From contig NZ_VWWJ01000024.1 of NCBI RefSeq assembly GCF_011753055.1, positions 50,317 to 114,316 of the forward strand: a DNA stretch of 64,000 nt, written 5' to 3'. The notes beneath the pieces are model-generated. The model made no database searches. It saw nothing but the letters and a program-made list of their open reading frames with translations, and was not told the origin of the DNA. A program made the translations under genes and the position numbers. Below, one piece after another: positions 34,047 through 42,534 of the stretch (the first letter of the stretch is position 1; each line of letters opens with the position of its first letter). The DNA comes from Burkholderia sp. Ax-1719 (GTDB taxonomy: Bacteria; Pseudomonadota; Gammaproteobacteria; Burkholderiales; Burkholderiaceae).

Positions 34047-35672
34047 ATGAACGCCCCGACCTCCGCCGCCGAAGTCACTGCTGCGCCTGTCACGCCAGCC
34101 GCACCCGCAGCCCCGCTCGCGCCGCATCTTCAGCCCATCGGCCAGCGCGCGTTTGCTTTCGCGCTGATGTGCATCGGCTTTTTCATGGCCACGCTCGATA
34201 TCCAGATCGTGGCGTCCTCGCTGCGCGATATCGGCGGCGGACTTTCAGCGAGTCAGGACGAGCTGTCTTGGGTGCAGACCGCTTATCTGATCGCCGAAAT
34301 CATGGTGATCCCGATGTCGGGCTGGCTCTCGAAAGTGATGTCGACGCGCTGGTTGTTCGTGGCGTCGGCGGTCGGCTTCACGATCACGAGCATGCTGTGT
34401 GGTCTTGCGTGGGACATCCAGTCGATGATCGTGTTTCGCGCGCTGCAAGGCGCACTGGGCGCGGCGATGATCCCCACCGTGTTCACCACCGCGTTCGTGC
34501 TGTTTCCCGGCAAACAGCGCATCGTCGCCTCGACGACGATTGGCGCGCTGGCGTCGCTCGCACCGACGCTCGGCCCCGTGATTGGCGGCTGGATCACCGA
34601 TCAGTGGTCGTGGCACTGGCTGTTCTATCTGAACCTCGTGCCCGGCATCGCCGTGGCCGCGCTGGTGCCCAAATACGTGCATATCGACGAACCCGATCTC
34701 TCGCTTATCAAGCGCGGCGACTATATCGGCATTCTGCTGATGTGTGGTTTTCTCGGCTGCCTCGAATACGTGCTGGAAGAAGGGCCGCGCAAGAACTGGT
34801 TCGGCGACGACGCCATCGTGGCCTGCGCGTGGATCGCGGCGATCAGCGGCTTTCTGTTCATCGTGCACGCGCTCACCGCGAAAGACCCGATCGTCGATCT
34901 GCGTGCGCTCACGGTGCGCAACTTCGGCATCGGCAGTGTGCTGTCGTTCGTGACGGGCATCGGCATCTTCGTGGCGGTGTTTCTCACGCCGCTCTTTCTT
35001 GCCGAAGTGCGCGGCTTCAGCTCCTTGCAGATCGGTTTGTCGCTGCTTTCGGTGGGCGTGTTCCAGTTGCTCGCACTCGGCGTCTACGCCTACGCGACGC
35101 GTTATTTCAGCATGCGCGCGTTGCTGGTGTTCGGCCTCGTGTGCTTCGGTCTTGGCTGCTATCTGTACGTGCCGATCACGCACGATTGGGGCTGGCAGCA
35201 ATTCCTGCTGCCGCAGGCGCTGCGCGGCATTGGCCAGCAGTTTGCGGTGCCACCGATCGTGACGATGTCGCTGGGTTCGCTGCCGCCTTCGCGCCTCAAA
35301 TCGGCCAGCGGTCTGTTCAATCTGATGCGTAATCTGGGCGGCGCAATCGGCATTGCCGTGAGCGCGACCATGCTCAACGATCGCCTCAATTTTCACTATC
35401 TGCGTCTGAACGAAAGCGTCACGCATGGCGTGCCGCAAGTCGAAGGGCTGCTGGCGGGGCGCACGTCTTACTGGCAGTCGGTGGCGGGCAATACGCTCGA
35501 CGCGGCGCAAACCGGCATCGCGCAACTGCACGCGCTGGTGCTGCGCGAAGCGCTGGTGATGACGTTCTCCGATACGTTTTTTGTGCTCTCGCTGTGCTTT
35601 GTGGTCGCGCTTGTCAGCGTGCTGTTCTCGCGCCCCATCACGACCGCCGCGCCGCCGCCCGACGCGCATTGA
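34047..35672 (+). CDS. emrB: EmrB-type MFS transporter (DHA2 family)
   Basis: Inner membrane drug/proton antiporter, 541 aa with 14 predicted helices. The first helix carries F-F-M-A-T-L-D-I-Q-I-V-A-S-S-L, followed by W-V-Q-T-A-Y-L-I-A-E and the T-L-G-P-V-I-G-G-W motif typical of DHA2 exporters. It works with the EmrA adaptor upstream and the outer membrane factor downstream. Spacing is 17 bases from emrA and about 40 bases to the next gene. Substrate is unknown; such pumps export hydrophobic acids and antibiotics. Confidence 0.93.
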   Translation: MNAPTSAAEVTAAPVTPAAPAAPLAPHLQPIGQRAFAFALMCIGFFMATLDIQIVASSLRDIGGGLSASQDELSWVQTAYLIAEIMVIPMSGWLSKVMSTRWLFVASAVGFTITSMLCGLAWDIQSMIVFRALQGALGAAMIPTVFTTAFVLFPGKQRIVASTTIGALASLAPTLGPVIGGWITDQWSWHWLFYLNLVPGIAVAALVPKYVHIDEPDLSLIKRGDYIGILLMCGFLGCLEYVLEEGPRKNWFGDDAIVACAWIAAISGFLFIVHALTAKDPIVDLRALTVRNFGIGSVLSFVTGIGIFVAVFLTPLFLAEVRGFSSLQIGLSLLSVGVFQLLALGVYAYATRYFSMRALLVFGLVCFGLGCYLYVPITHDWGWQQFLLPQALRGIGQQFAVPPIVTMSLGSLPPSRLKSASGLFNLMRNLGGAIGIAVSATMLNDRLNFHYLRLNESVTHGVPQVEGLLAGRTSYWQSVAGNTLDAAQTGIAQLHALVLREALVMTFSDTFFVLSLCFVVALVSVLFSRPITTAAPPPDAH

Positions 35673-35712
35673 GCCTTAATTTGAGCCTGAATCGAGACTT
35701 AAAGGTCCCAAC

Positions 35713-37179
35713 ATGTTCACGTCCATTCGTTCTTTCGTCCGGCCCGCGCGCTTTGTTTTGTCGACGCTCGCCGCCGCCGCGCTGGCCGCCTGTGCCGTGC
35801 AGCCCGCACAGCATCCCGATCTGCCCGCCGCCGTGCAATCCACCGCGCCCGCAGCCTGGCGCATTGATGCTCCGCAGGATGCCGTCGATGCGCGCGCCTG
35901 GTGGGCGCAGTTCGACGACGCTACGCTCGACACGCTGATCGCTGGCGTGCTGAACGGCAATCTCGACTTGCAGGCCGCGGCGGAACGCGTCAAGCAGGCG
36001 CAATCGATCACCACGCAAAAGCACGCCGTGCTGCTGCCGCAACTGGATTTCACGGCGCAGGGCGCGTACGCGCGCCAGAACACGCCGCCGCCGCTGGGCT
36101 ATGTGAAGCAGGCCGGCGCGGGCGTGGCGCTGAGCTGGTCACCCGATGTATTTGGCGGCGAGCGGCTCGATCTGCTGGCCGCGCAGGCCAGTCTGGTGGG
36201 GCAGAAACATGCGCTTGACGCGGTGCGTCTCGCGCTGGCGGCTGACACAGCGTCCGCATATGTCGATCTGCGCTGGGCACAGGCTGAATTAAAGATTCTT
36301 CAGGATAACGTATCGATACGTCAGCGCACCTTGCAGCTCACGCAAGACCGTTTGAAGTATGGACTGTCGACCCAGCTCGACGTGACGCGCGCGCAGACGC
36401 AGTTGAGCGAACTGCAGGCGCGCATTCCGCGCGCTCAGGCCAGTATCGATCATCAGCTCAATCTGATCGCCGTGTATACCGGCCGCACGCCTGAATCCGT
36501 ATCGCAGCTTGCGCTGGCTACGCCCTCGCCGATTCCCGTCGCGCCGCAGAGCGTGCCGCAACTGCTGCCGTCCGAAGCGCTGCTGCGCCGCCCCGACGTG
36601 CAGGCCGCCTACGCGACCGTGCAGCAACGCGCGGCGGAAGTGGGCGTGGCGCGCGCCGAGCGTTACCCGAAGTTCTCGCTCAATCTCACGGACGGCGTGC
36701 TGGCTTCGTCCTATCTGGGCATGCCGACGCTCACCGACAATCTCTTCAGCGCGGCACTGGGCGCGACCAGCCCGATTTTCAACGCGGGCCGCATCACCGC
36801 CGATATCGAGCAAAGCGAAAGCCGCATGCGCGAATCGCAGCTCAATCTGCAACAGACCATGCTGCAGGCGCTGCGCGAAGTGGAGGACAGCCGCACCGAT
36901 CTCGTCAGCACGGCCACGCAGACGCAGCAGTTGCATGACGCGGTGGGCTCGTCGGCGCAAGCGCTCAAGCTTGCGAACCAGCTCTACAAGGGCGGCGCGG
37001 CCGATTTTCTCGATGTGCTGAGCGCGCAGCAAACCTGGCTCGCCGATGCCGATCTGCTCAACGATGCGCAGCGCGAGCGCGCACAGGCGGCGGTGGCGCT
37101 GTATCGCTCGCTGGGCGGCGGCTGGAGCGAAAGCGGCGACGTGATCGCCCAGAATGCGGGGCGCGCGCCGGGCAGTTGA
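35713..37179 (+). CDS. NodT/OprM-type outer membrane factor lipoprotein
   Basis: A 488-residue TolC-like channel that completes the EmrAB pump. The lipobox L-A-A-C gives an acylated C27 after a hydrophobic signal. The body has two outer-membrane-factor repeats with W-W-A-Q-F-D-D near the start and R-P-D-V-Q-A-A-Y in the second half. The last 20 residues are less conserved. It is the last gene of the marR-emrA-emrB operon and converges with an AraC gene. Confidence 0.92.
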   Translation: MFTSIRSFVRPARFVLSTLAAAALAACAVQPAQHPDLPAAVQSTAPAAWRIDAPQDAVDARAWWAQFDDATLDTLIAGVLNGNLDLQAAAERVKQAQSITTQKHAVLLPQLDFTAQGAYARQNTPPPLGYVKQAGAGVALSWSPDVFGGERLDLLAAQASLVGQKHALDAVRLALAADTASAYVDLRWAQAELKILQDNVSIRQRTLQLTQDRLKYGLSTQLDVTRAQTQLSELQARIPRAQASIDHQLNLIAVYTGRTPESVSQLALATPSPIPVAPQSVPQLLPSEALLRRPDVQAAYATVQQRAAEVGVARAERYPKFSLNLTDGVLASSYLGMPTLTDNLFSAALGATSPIFNAGRITADIEQSESRMRESQLNLQQTMLQALREVEDSRTDLVSTATQTQQLHDAVGSSAQALKLANQLYKGGAADFLDVLSAQQTWLADADLLNDAQRERAQAAVALYRSLGGGWSESGDVIAQNAGRAPGS

Positions 37180-37208
37180 TGGTTCGCTATCCGAATGAAT
37201 CCGCGAAT

Positions 37209-38135
37209 TCAGGCGTTCGCACGCGCCGCGCTGCGCCACTGCGCGGGCGTCATGCCTACGTGGCGCTTGAAACCGCGCTGGAACGCCGCATCGGATTGAT
37301 AGCCCACATATTCGCCGATCTCGGCGACGGGCTGGCTACCTTGCGCGAGCAGACGCCCCGCGAGCGTCATGCGGATATCGGTGAGGACATCGGAAGCGGA
37401 TCGGCCGATGGCCTCGTCGAAATGACGTGCGAAGGTCGCGCGCGACATGTGGCACAGCTCGGCGAGTTCAGGCAGCGTCCAGGGCTTGCCGGGCGTGTCG
37501 AACATCGCGTCGATGGCGGGTTGCAGGCGTGGGCGCTGCGCGAGCGCGAGCAGGCCGCGTGGCGGGGCATCGGTGTGGCTCGCGTAGCGCAGCGTGAGCG
37601 CGAACAGCGCGCCCGACAAATGATTGACGAGCGATTCGCTGCCGGGCTGGGCTTCCAGCGCCTCGTCGCGCAGCAGGTCGATCAGGCGCACGAGCCGCTC
37701 GGGCACGTCGCCGCCTTTGGGCGCGCTGCTCACCACCAGACGTCCCGGCAGATTCTCGCGCAGCAGGCGTTGCGGCACGGCGGGCAGCACGAAACTGCCG
37801 CACAGCACATCGGCGATCTCGCCATCGCCGTGATTCGATTCGATGGTGCGGCCATGCTCGACGCGCTTGTCGATGGGGGCGGGCGTTGCGCCGCTGCCGT
37901 CGTGCAACTGGTGCGCGCCGCCGGACGGAAACAGCACGATATCGCCGGCCTGCAACTCGGTCGGCGCGCCGTGGGCGTCCTCGACGACCGCCGTGCCGTT
38001 GAGCAGCACGTGGTAGCGCATTTCGCGGGCGTCGGCGTCGGGCTGGTCGATGCGCCAGGGGGCGCCAAAGTGGCAGCGCACGTCGAGACGGCCCGCGACA
38101 GGCATGAGTGACAGGAGGCGGCTGAGGATATCCAT
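37209..38135 (-). CDS. AraC family regulator (cupin_6 sensor)
   Basis: A 308-residue protein from the ATG at 38135, with an N-terminal cupin_6 domain (D-I-L-S-R-L-L-S-L-M-P-V, then G-D-I-V-L-F-P-S-G-G-A-H). The C-terminal AraC double helix-turn-helix is clear (L-P-E-L-A-E-L-C-H-M-S-R-A-T-F-A-R-H-F and I-G-E-Y-V-G-Y-Q-S-D-A-A-F-Q-R). The open frame extends nine codons upstream (38162); neither start has a strong ribosome site, and the shorter one fits this family. It is divergent from an AhpD-like gene, about 140 bases apart, and is its likely regulator. Confidence 0.9.
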   Translation of the reverse strand: MDILSRLLSLMPVAGRLDVRCHFGAPWRIDQPDADAREMRYHVLLNGTAVVEDAHGAPTELQAGDIVLFPSGGAHQLHDGSGATPAPIDKRVEHGRTIESNHGDGEIADVLCGSFVLPAVPQRLLRENLPGRLVVSSAPKGGDVPERLVRLIDLLRDEALEAQPGSESLVNHLSGALFALTLRYASHTDAPPRGLLALAQRPRLQPAIDAMFDTPGKPWTLPELAELCHMSRATFARHFDEAIGRSASDVLTDIRMTLAGRLLAQGSQPVAEIGEYVGYQSDAAFQRGFKRHVGMTPAQWRSAARANA

Positions 38136-38276
38136 GGTCGGCAGCGTGAGACGAATGAGCATGAAGTCGCGTCATTCTGGCATTAAAAGTGGCGGCGTGC
38201 GCGCCTAGACTTCAGTCATGCCATCGACGATGGCGCGCCAGAACCGGCAACCCTCTCATTGAACAAGGAGTCGATC

Positions 38277-38813
38277 ATGTCCCGTCTTACTGCCATCAAG
38301 CCCGAAGAAGCCACCGGCGCTGCTGCAGAAGTATTCGCGAAGATCCGCAAGGCTGTCGGCAAGGTGCCGAATGCTTACGCCACCATCGGCACGCACAGCC
38401 CGGAAGCGCTGGCTTCGATTCTGGGCGTGGAAGCCGTGCTGGCCGGCGGCGCGCTGACCAAGGCCGATATCGAAGCGATCAAGCTCGCAGTCAGCGAGGT
38501 CGCCGGTTGTGACTACTGCGTGGCCGCTCACACGCTGGCGGGCAAGTTCGCGGGCCTGTCGCCGGAAGCGATGAAGCAGATTCGCGCGGGCGAAGCCACT
38601 GGCGACGCGAAGCGCGACGAACTGGTGCGGTTCGTGCGCACGCTGGTGCGTACACACGGCACGGTGGCGCAAGCCGATGTGAATGCCGTCAAGGAAGCGG
38701 GCTATACGGAGCGTCAAATCGTGGAAACGGCCCTGGCGATCGCATCGATCACCTTCACGAATCTCGTGAATCGCGTGAACGATACGACGCTGGATTTCCC
38801 GGCTGTGGCTTAA
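38277..38813 (+). CDS. AhpD-like carboxymuconolactone decarboxylase family protein
   Basis: A 178-residue protein with the peroxidase-like thiol motif C78-D-Y-C81-V-A-A-H85, as in AhpD and related disulfide reductases. It is therefore probably an alkylhydroperoxidase rather than a decarboxylase. The start has AAGGAG six bases before ATG. It is divergent from a cupin-type AraC regulator. In other proteobacteria such pairs respond to oxidants or electrophiles; that is inference here. Confidence 0.9.
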   Translation: MSRLTAIKPEEATGAAAEVFAKIRKAVGKVPNAYATIGTHSPEALASILGVEAVLAGGALTKADIEAIKLAVSEVAGCDYCVAAHTLAGKFAGLSPEAMKQIRAGEATGDAKRDELVRFVRTLVRTHGTVAQADVNAVKEAGYTERQIVETALAIASITFTNLVNRVNDTTLDFPAVA

Positions 38814-38920
38814 AGGTCGCGAAACAAGGCACGGATCTAACGATCCGCGCCTTGTCCCTCGCTGAATCGGACATAAACCATGCCACGCGCGACGAGTGCC
38901 GACTCCACGAATTTCTTTGA

Positions 38921-38940
38921 ATGTGTGCATATGCATACAT
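38921..38940. promoter_or_regulatory. MarR operator site C upstream of the thiolase gene
   Basis: ATGTGTGCATATGCATACAT is an 18-of-20 palindrome whose core matches TGTGCATATGCACA at 13 of 14. It lies about 50 bases upstream of the thiolase start, upstream of the second MarR gene in the same orientation. Confidence 0.65.
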
Positions 38941-38990
38941 AAACTGGAGCAGTGAACGCAGAGACTCTGCAATCTCATGGAGAAAACACG

Positions 38991-40187
38991 ATGAGCAGCA
39001 TGAATTCAGCGCGGGAAATCGTTTTGTGTCAGCCGGTGCGCACGGCGATCGGTGCATTCAATGGTTCGCTCAAGGGCGTGCCGGCCACCGAATTGGGCGC
39101 AATCGCGGTGCGCGAAACGCTCGCGCGCGCGAAACTCGATCCGGCCCTGCTCGGCTCGGTGGTGCTAGGCAATGTCATTCAGGCCGGCAACAAGATGAAT
39201 CCCGCGCGCCAGGCGGAACTGGGCGGCGGCGTGCCGGTGCAGGTGCCCGCGTTGACGGTGAACCGCGTATGCGGCTCGGGCGCACAGGCGATTGCGAGCG
39301 CGGCGCAGGAAATCCTGCTCGGCCTCGCCGATGTGGCGCTCGCGGGCGGCATGGAGAATATGGACCGCGCGCCTTATCTGATGGACGGCGGCCGCTGGGG
39401 TTATCGCATGGGCAACGCCGAAGTCCACGACAGCATGTTGCGCGATGGTCTGGTCGATGCGTTTTCGGGCCAGCATTCGGGCTGGCATACCGAAGACCTC
39501 GTAACGAAAGCCGAACTCACGCGCGAAGAGCAGGACCGCTGGGCTGCGCGTTCGCAACAGCGTTTTGCGGCGGCGCAGGCGGCGGGGCGTTTCAAGGAGG
39601 AAATCGTCGCGGTGGAACTGAAGCGCCGCAAGGGCGTGGAGCGTTTCGAGGCCGACGAAACGCCGCGCCCCGACACCACGTTCGAAACGCTGGCGAAACT
39701 CAAGCCTGCATTCCGCCCGGATGGCACCATCACGGCGGGCAACGCGCCGGGGCTCAACAGCGCGGCCGCGGCAATGCTGGTGGCCGAGCGCGGTTTCGCC
39801 GAAGCGCACGGCCTCGCGCCGATGGTGCGGCTCGTCTCGTGGGGCGTCGCGGCGGTCGAGCCGGGCCTGTTCGGCCTCGGTCCGGTGCCGGCAGTGCAGC
39901 TGGCCTTGCAGCGCGCGAGCTGGTCGCTCGGCGATGTCGATCGCTTTGAGATCAACGAGGCGTTCGCGGCGGTGCCGCTTGCGGTGATGAAGCAGCTCGG
40001 CATTCCCGACGATGTGGTCAACGTGGAAGGCGGCGCGATTGCACATGGCCATCCGATCGGCGCAACGGGCGCGATCCTGACGACGCGGCTTGCGTGGTCG
40101 ATGCAGCGTGACGGCATACGTCGCGGCGTGGTGACGCTGTGCATCGGCGGCGGCCAGGGTATCGCGCTGGCGCTCGAGAAAGTATGA
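38991..40187 (+). CDS. Acetyl-CoA acetyltransferase (thiolase)
   Basis: A 398-residue thiolase. The acylated cysteine is C94 in V-N-R-V-C-G-S-G. The C-terminal G-H-P-I-G-A-T-G loop and the C-I-G-G-G-Q-G cysteine are intact. The ATG at 38991 has GGAGA before it; GTG at 38952 and ATG at 39000 are alternatives. It is preceded by a palindromic operator and followed by a MarR gene, suggesting a regulated fatty-acid, aromatic or acetoacetyl-CoA step. The substrate chain length cannot be read from sequence. Confidence 0.92.
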   Translation: MSSMNSAREIVLCQPVRTAIGAFNGSLKGVPATELGAIAVRETLARAKLDPALLGSVVLGNVIQAGNKMNPARQAELGGGVPVQVPALTVNRVCGSGAQAIASAAQEILLGLADVALAGGMENMDRAPYLMDGGRWGYRMGNAEVHDSMLRDGLVDAFSGQHSGWHTEDLVTKAELTREEQDRWAARSQQRFAAAQAAGRFKEEIVAVELKRRKGVERFEADETPRPDTTFETLAKLKPAFRPDGTITAGNAPGLNSAAAAMLVAERGFAEAHGLAPMVRLVSWGVAAVEPGLFGLGPVPAVQLALQRASWSLGDVDRFEINEAFAAVPLAVMKQLGIPDDVVNVEGGAIAHGHPIGATGAILTTRLAWSMQRDGIRRGVVTLCIGGGQGIALALEKV

Positions 40188-40192
40188 TGGCC

Positions 40193-40229
40193 GGGCGCGC
40201 GCGCTGGTGTAAAAGCGGTGCGCGCGCCC
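40193..40229 (+). terminator. Strong hairpin between the thiolase and MarR genes
   Basis: GGGCGCGCGC and GCGCGCGCCC form a perfect 10-bp stem around a 17-nt loop. There is no T tract, so it may slow or process the transcript rather than end it. Confidence 0.45.
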
Positions 40230-40272
40230 TGGACTAACGAAGCGAACGAAGCAAAACCGAAGGTGAACGGCA

Positions 40273-40704
40273 ATGACGAAGCGAGTAACGCGCGAGGAAT
40301 GCAACTGTTTTGCGCTGCGGCAGGCCGCGCGCTTCGTCACGCAGCTTTACGAGCGTCATCTTTCGCAGGCGGGCGTGACGGCCGCGCAATTCACAATTCT
40401 CTCGCGTCTGGCGGGCCGCCCCGACGCCACCGCCGCCGAGCTTTCCGATGATCTCGTGATGGATCGCACCACGCTCGTGCGCGCGCTCAAGCCCTTGCAG
40501 CGCGATGGCCTCGTGCTCACGGCGGCTGCCGAGCACGATACGCGCACCCTTGTTTATCGGCTTTCGGCAAGCGGCTTGCGGCGCTTCGACAAGGCGCATG
40601 CACTCTGGCAGGACGCCCAGACGGAATTCGAGCAATACATGAAGCGCGACCGCGCCAAGGCCTTGCGCGCCGAACTGTTCGCGCTGACCCAGGCGGCGGC
40701 TTGA
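40273..40704 (+). CDS. MarR family regulator
   Basis: A 143-residue winged-helix repressor, paralogous to the MarR at 32299: R-Q-A-A-R-F-V-T-Q-L-Y-E-R-H-L, A-A-Q-F-T-I-L-S-R-L, and M-D-R-T-T-L-V-R-A-L in the recognition helix. The start has AAGGTG seven bases before ATG. It follows the thiolase gene and is probably co-transcribed. It is the likely regulator of the palindrome at 38921-38940. Confidence 0.88.
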   Translation: MTKRVTREECNCFALRQAARFVTQLYERHLSQAGVTAAQFTILSRLAGRPDATAAELSDDLVMDRTTLVRALKPLQRDGLVLTAAAEHDTRTLVYRLSASGLRRFDKAHALWQDAQTEFEQYMKRDRAKALRAELFALTQAAA

Positions 40705-40875
40705 GGTTTTTGCGGCCGGCTTTCAGAACGGCGCGCGCCTGAAACAAGCGTCGCGCTGGCTTCGCTTTCAACGTCACGACAGCGGGGCAACCCCGCACAA
40801 CCCCCAGCGTCCCGATCCGGCGCGAAAATGGCATGATGCAGTTTCCAGAGTTCGACGCCACGCCGCCGGGTTCTC

Positions 40876-42234
40876 ATGAGACGACATCGACCGCCCCTGC
40901 CGCATTTCATGCGCGATCCCTCGCATCCCGCGTGGCGAGACATCGCGTTGTCCACGCTGCCGGTCGCGTTGTTCTGCATTGCGGTGGTCGCGCTGGTGGT
41001 GTGGCTCGTCGATCCCGCGCCGCCGCGCTCCATCACCATCAGCGCGGGGCCGCGCGATAGCTCGTTCATGCAGATGGCCGAAGCCTACCGCACGATCCTC
41101 GCGCGCAACGGTGTGAAGCTGAAGATCCTCGAATCGGACGGCTCGGTCGAAAACCTCCAGCGCCTGCTCAATCCCAAATCGCATGTCGATCTCGCCTTCG
41201 TGCAAGGCGGCATCGCGCAAGGCATCAATACCGATACGCTGATGTCGCTGGGCAGCGTGGCGTATCTGCCGATCGTGGTGTTCTATCGCGGCAACGGGCT
41301 TTCGCAACTTTCCGATCTCGACGGCAAGCGCATTGCGATTGGTCGCGTGGGCAGCGGCACGCGTGAGCTGTCGTTGAGGTTGTTGCACGCGAATGGCATG
41401 GACCCAGGCGGCGACGCCACTTTCCTGCCGCTAGACGGCATGGAGGCCGCCACCGCGCTGGTCTCGGATCGCGCCGACGCCGCCATGCTCAGCGGCGACT
41501 CCACCACGCGCACGCTGATGCTGCGGCTGCTCAATATTCCGGGTATCTCGGTGATGAGCTTCGAGGAAGCCTCTGCGTATACGCGTATTTTTCCGTATCT
41601 CGAAGGCGTTGACCTGCCGCCGGGCGTGCTCGATCTGCGCCGCCGCGTGCCGCAGCAGACCGTGCATCTCGTTGGGCCGACGGTGGAGATCGTTGCGCGC
41701 AATACGCTGCATCCGGCGATCTCAGATCTCATCATCGAGGCCGCGAGCGAAGTCAACGGCGTGCCGGGTCTGTTGCAGCGCGCGGGCCAGTTCCCAAGCC
41801 CCGATGCACACGATTTCCGCATCAGCGAAGACGCGACGCGCTACTACAGGTCGGGCAAAAGCTTTCTGTATCGCACGCTGCCATTCTGGCTCGCGAGCGT
41901 CGCGGACCGGCTGCTCGTTTTGTTGCTGCCGCTGGCGGTGCTGGTGTTTCCTGCCTTGCGAGCGATCCCCGCGCTCTATCGCTGGCGTGTGCGATCGCGC
42001 ATCTATCGCTACTACGGCGCGCTGATCGCCATCGAGCGCGATGCGCTCAAGCACACGAGCGAGGAGGAGCGCGTGGCGCTCATCAACGAACTCGACGAGA
42101 TCGAAGGTTCGCTCAATACGCTGCGCATGCCGCTCGCCTATGCGGATGCTTTCTACGTGCTGCGCGAGCACGTGGGCTTCGTGCGCATGCATCTCACGCC
42201 TGCGCGTCGGCAACCTGAAAACGCGACCCATTGA
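40876..42234 (+). CDS. TAXI family solute-binding protein, membrane-anchored at both ends
   Basis: A 452-residue protein of the TRAP-associated extracytoplasmic immunogenic family: I-T-I-S-A-G-P-R-D-S-S-F near residue 55, then R-I-A-I-G-R-V-G-S-G-T-R-E-L. Unlike soluble TAXI proteins it has a membrane helix at about 29-48 and another at about 338-362. A cytoplasmic helical tail of about 90 residues rich in charges follows. No TRAP permease gene is next to it. It may act as a sensor or anchored binding protein. The start has a poor ribosome site. Confidence 0.85.
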   Translation: MRRHRPPLPHFMRDPSHPAWRDIALSTLPVALFCIAVVALVVWLVDPAPPRSITISAGPRDSSFMQMAEAYRTILARNGVKLKILESDGSVENLQRLLNPKSHVDLAFVQGGIAQGINTDTLMSLGSVAYLPIVVFYRGNGLSQLSDLDGKRIAIGRVGSGTRELSLRLLHANGMDPGGDATFLPLDGMEAATALVSDRADAAMLSGDSTTRTLMLRLLNIPGISVMSFEEASAYTRIFPYLEGVDLPPGVLDLRRRVPQQTVHLVGPTVEIVARNTLHPAISDLIIEAASEVNGVPGLLQRAGQFPSPDAHDFRISEDATRYYRSGKSFLYRTLPFWLASVADRLLVLLLPLAVLVFPALRAIPALYRWRVRSRIYRYYGALIAIERDALKHTSEEERVALINELDEIEGSLNTLRMPLAYADAFYVLREHVGFVRMHLTPARRQPENATH

Positions 42235-42534
42235 TGACGTAAACGCGTTGTTTGTCGCGCGCATGAACGTCGATTGAATGCTTCTCGAATTGTTTCGTAG
42301 TCCGTTTTTATCGGGTTAATTGATCCGCTTTTATAAACAGACAAACTTTAACGATCCGACGGTTGACACTACGAGTCACACCCCTATATTTTTGTCCGCT
42401 AGTACCTGTACGACATCGCATGGCGGCGGGGCGTACAAGCATAAGCAAACGTTCGCGCCGCAAGTACGCATGCCGAAGTGGGACGCGCAGTTGGACGTTC
42501 TCAAAGACCTACCCGCAACGAGGAGGACCGATTC
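42235..42534. other. Intergenic region upstream of the DUF3300 gene
   Basis: These 300 bases hold no supported gene. The left half is ordinary and the right half is AT-richer and contains the promoter at 42363-42390. Confidence 0.6.
42363..42390 (+). promoter_or_regulatory. Sigma-70 promoter of the DUF3300-DUF2950 operon
   Basis: TTGACA (42363-42368), 16-base spacer, TATATT (42385-42390). This is one of the best -35/-10 pairs in the window and lies about 145 bases before the DUF3300 start. Confidence 0.65.
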
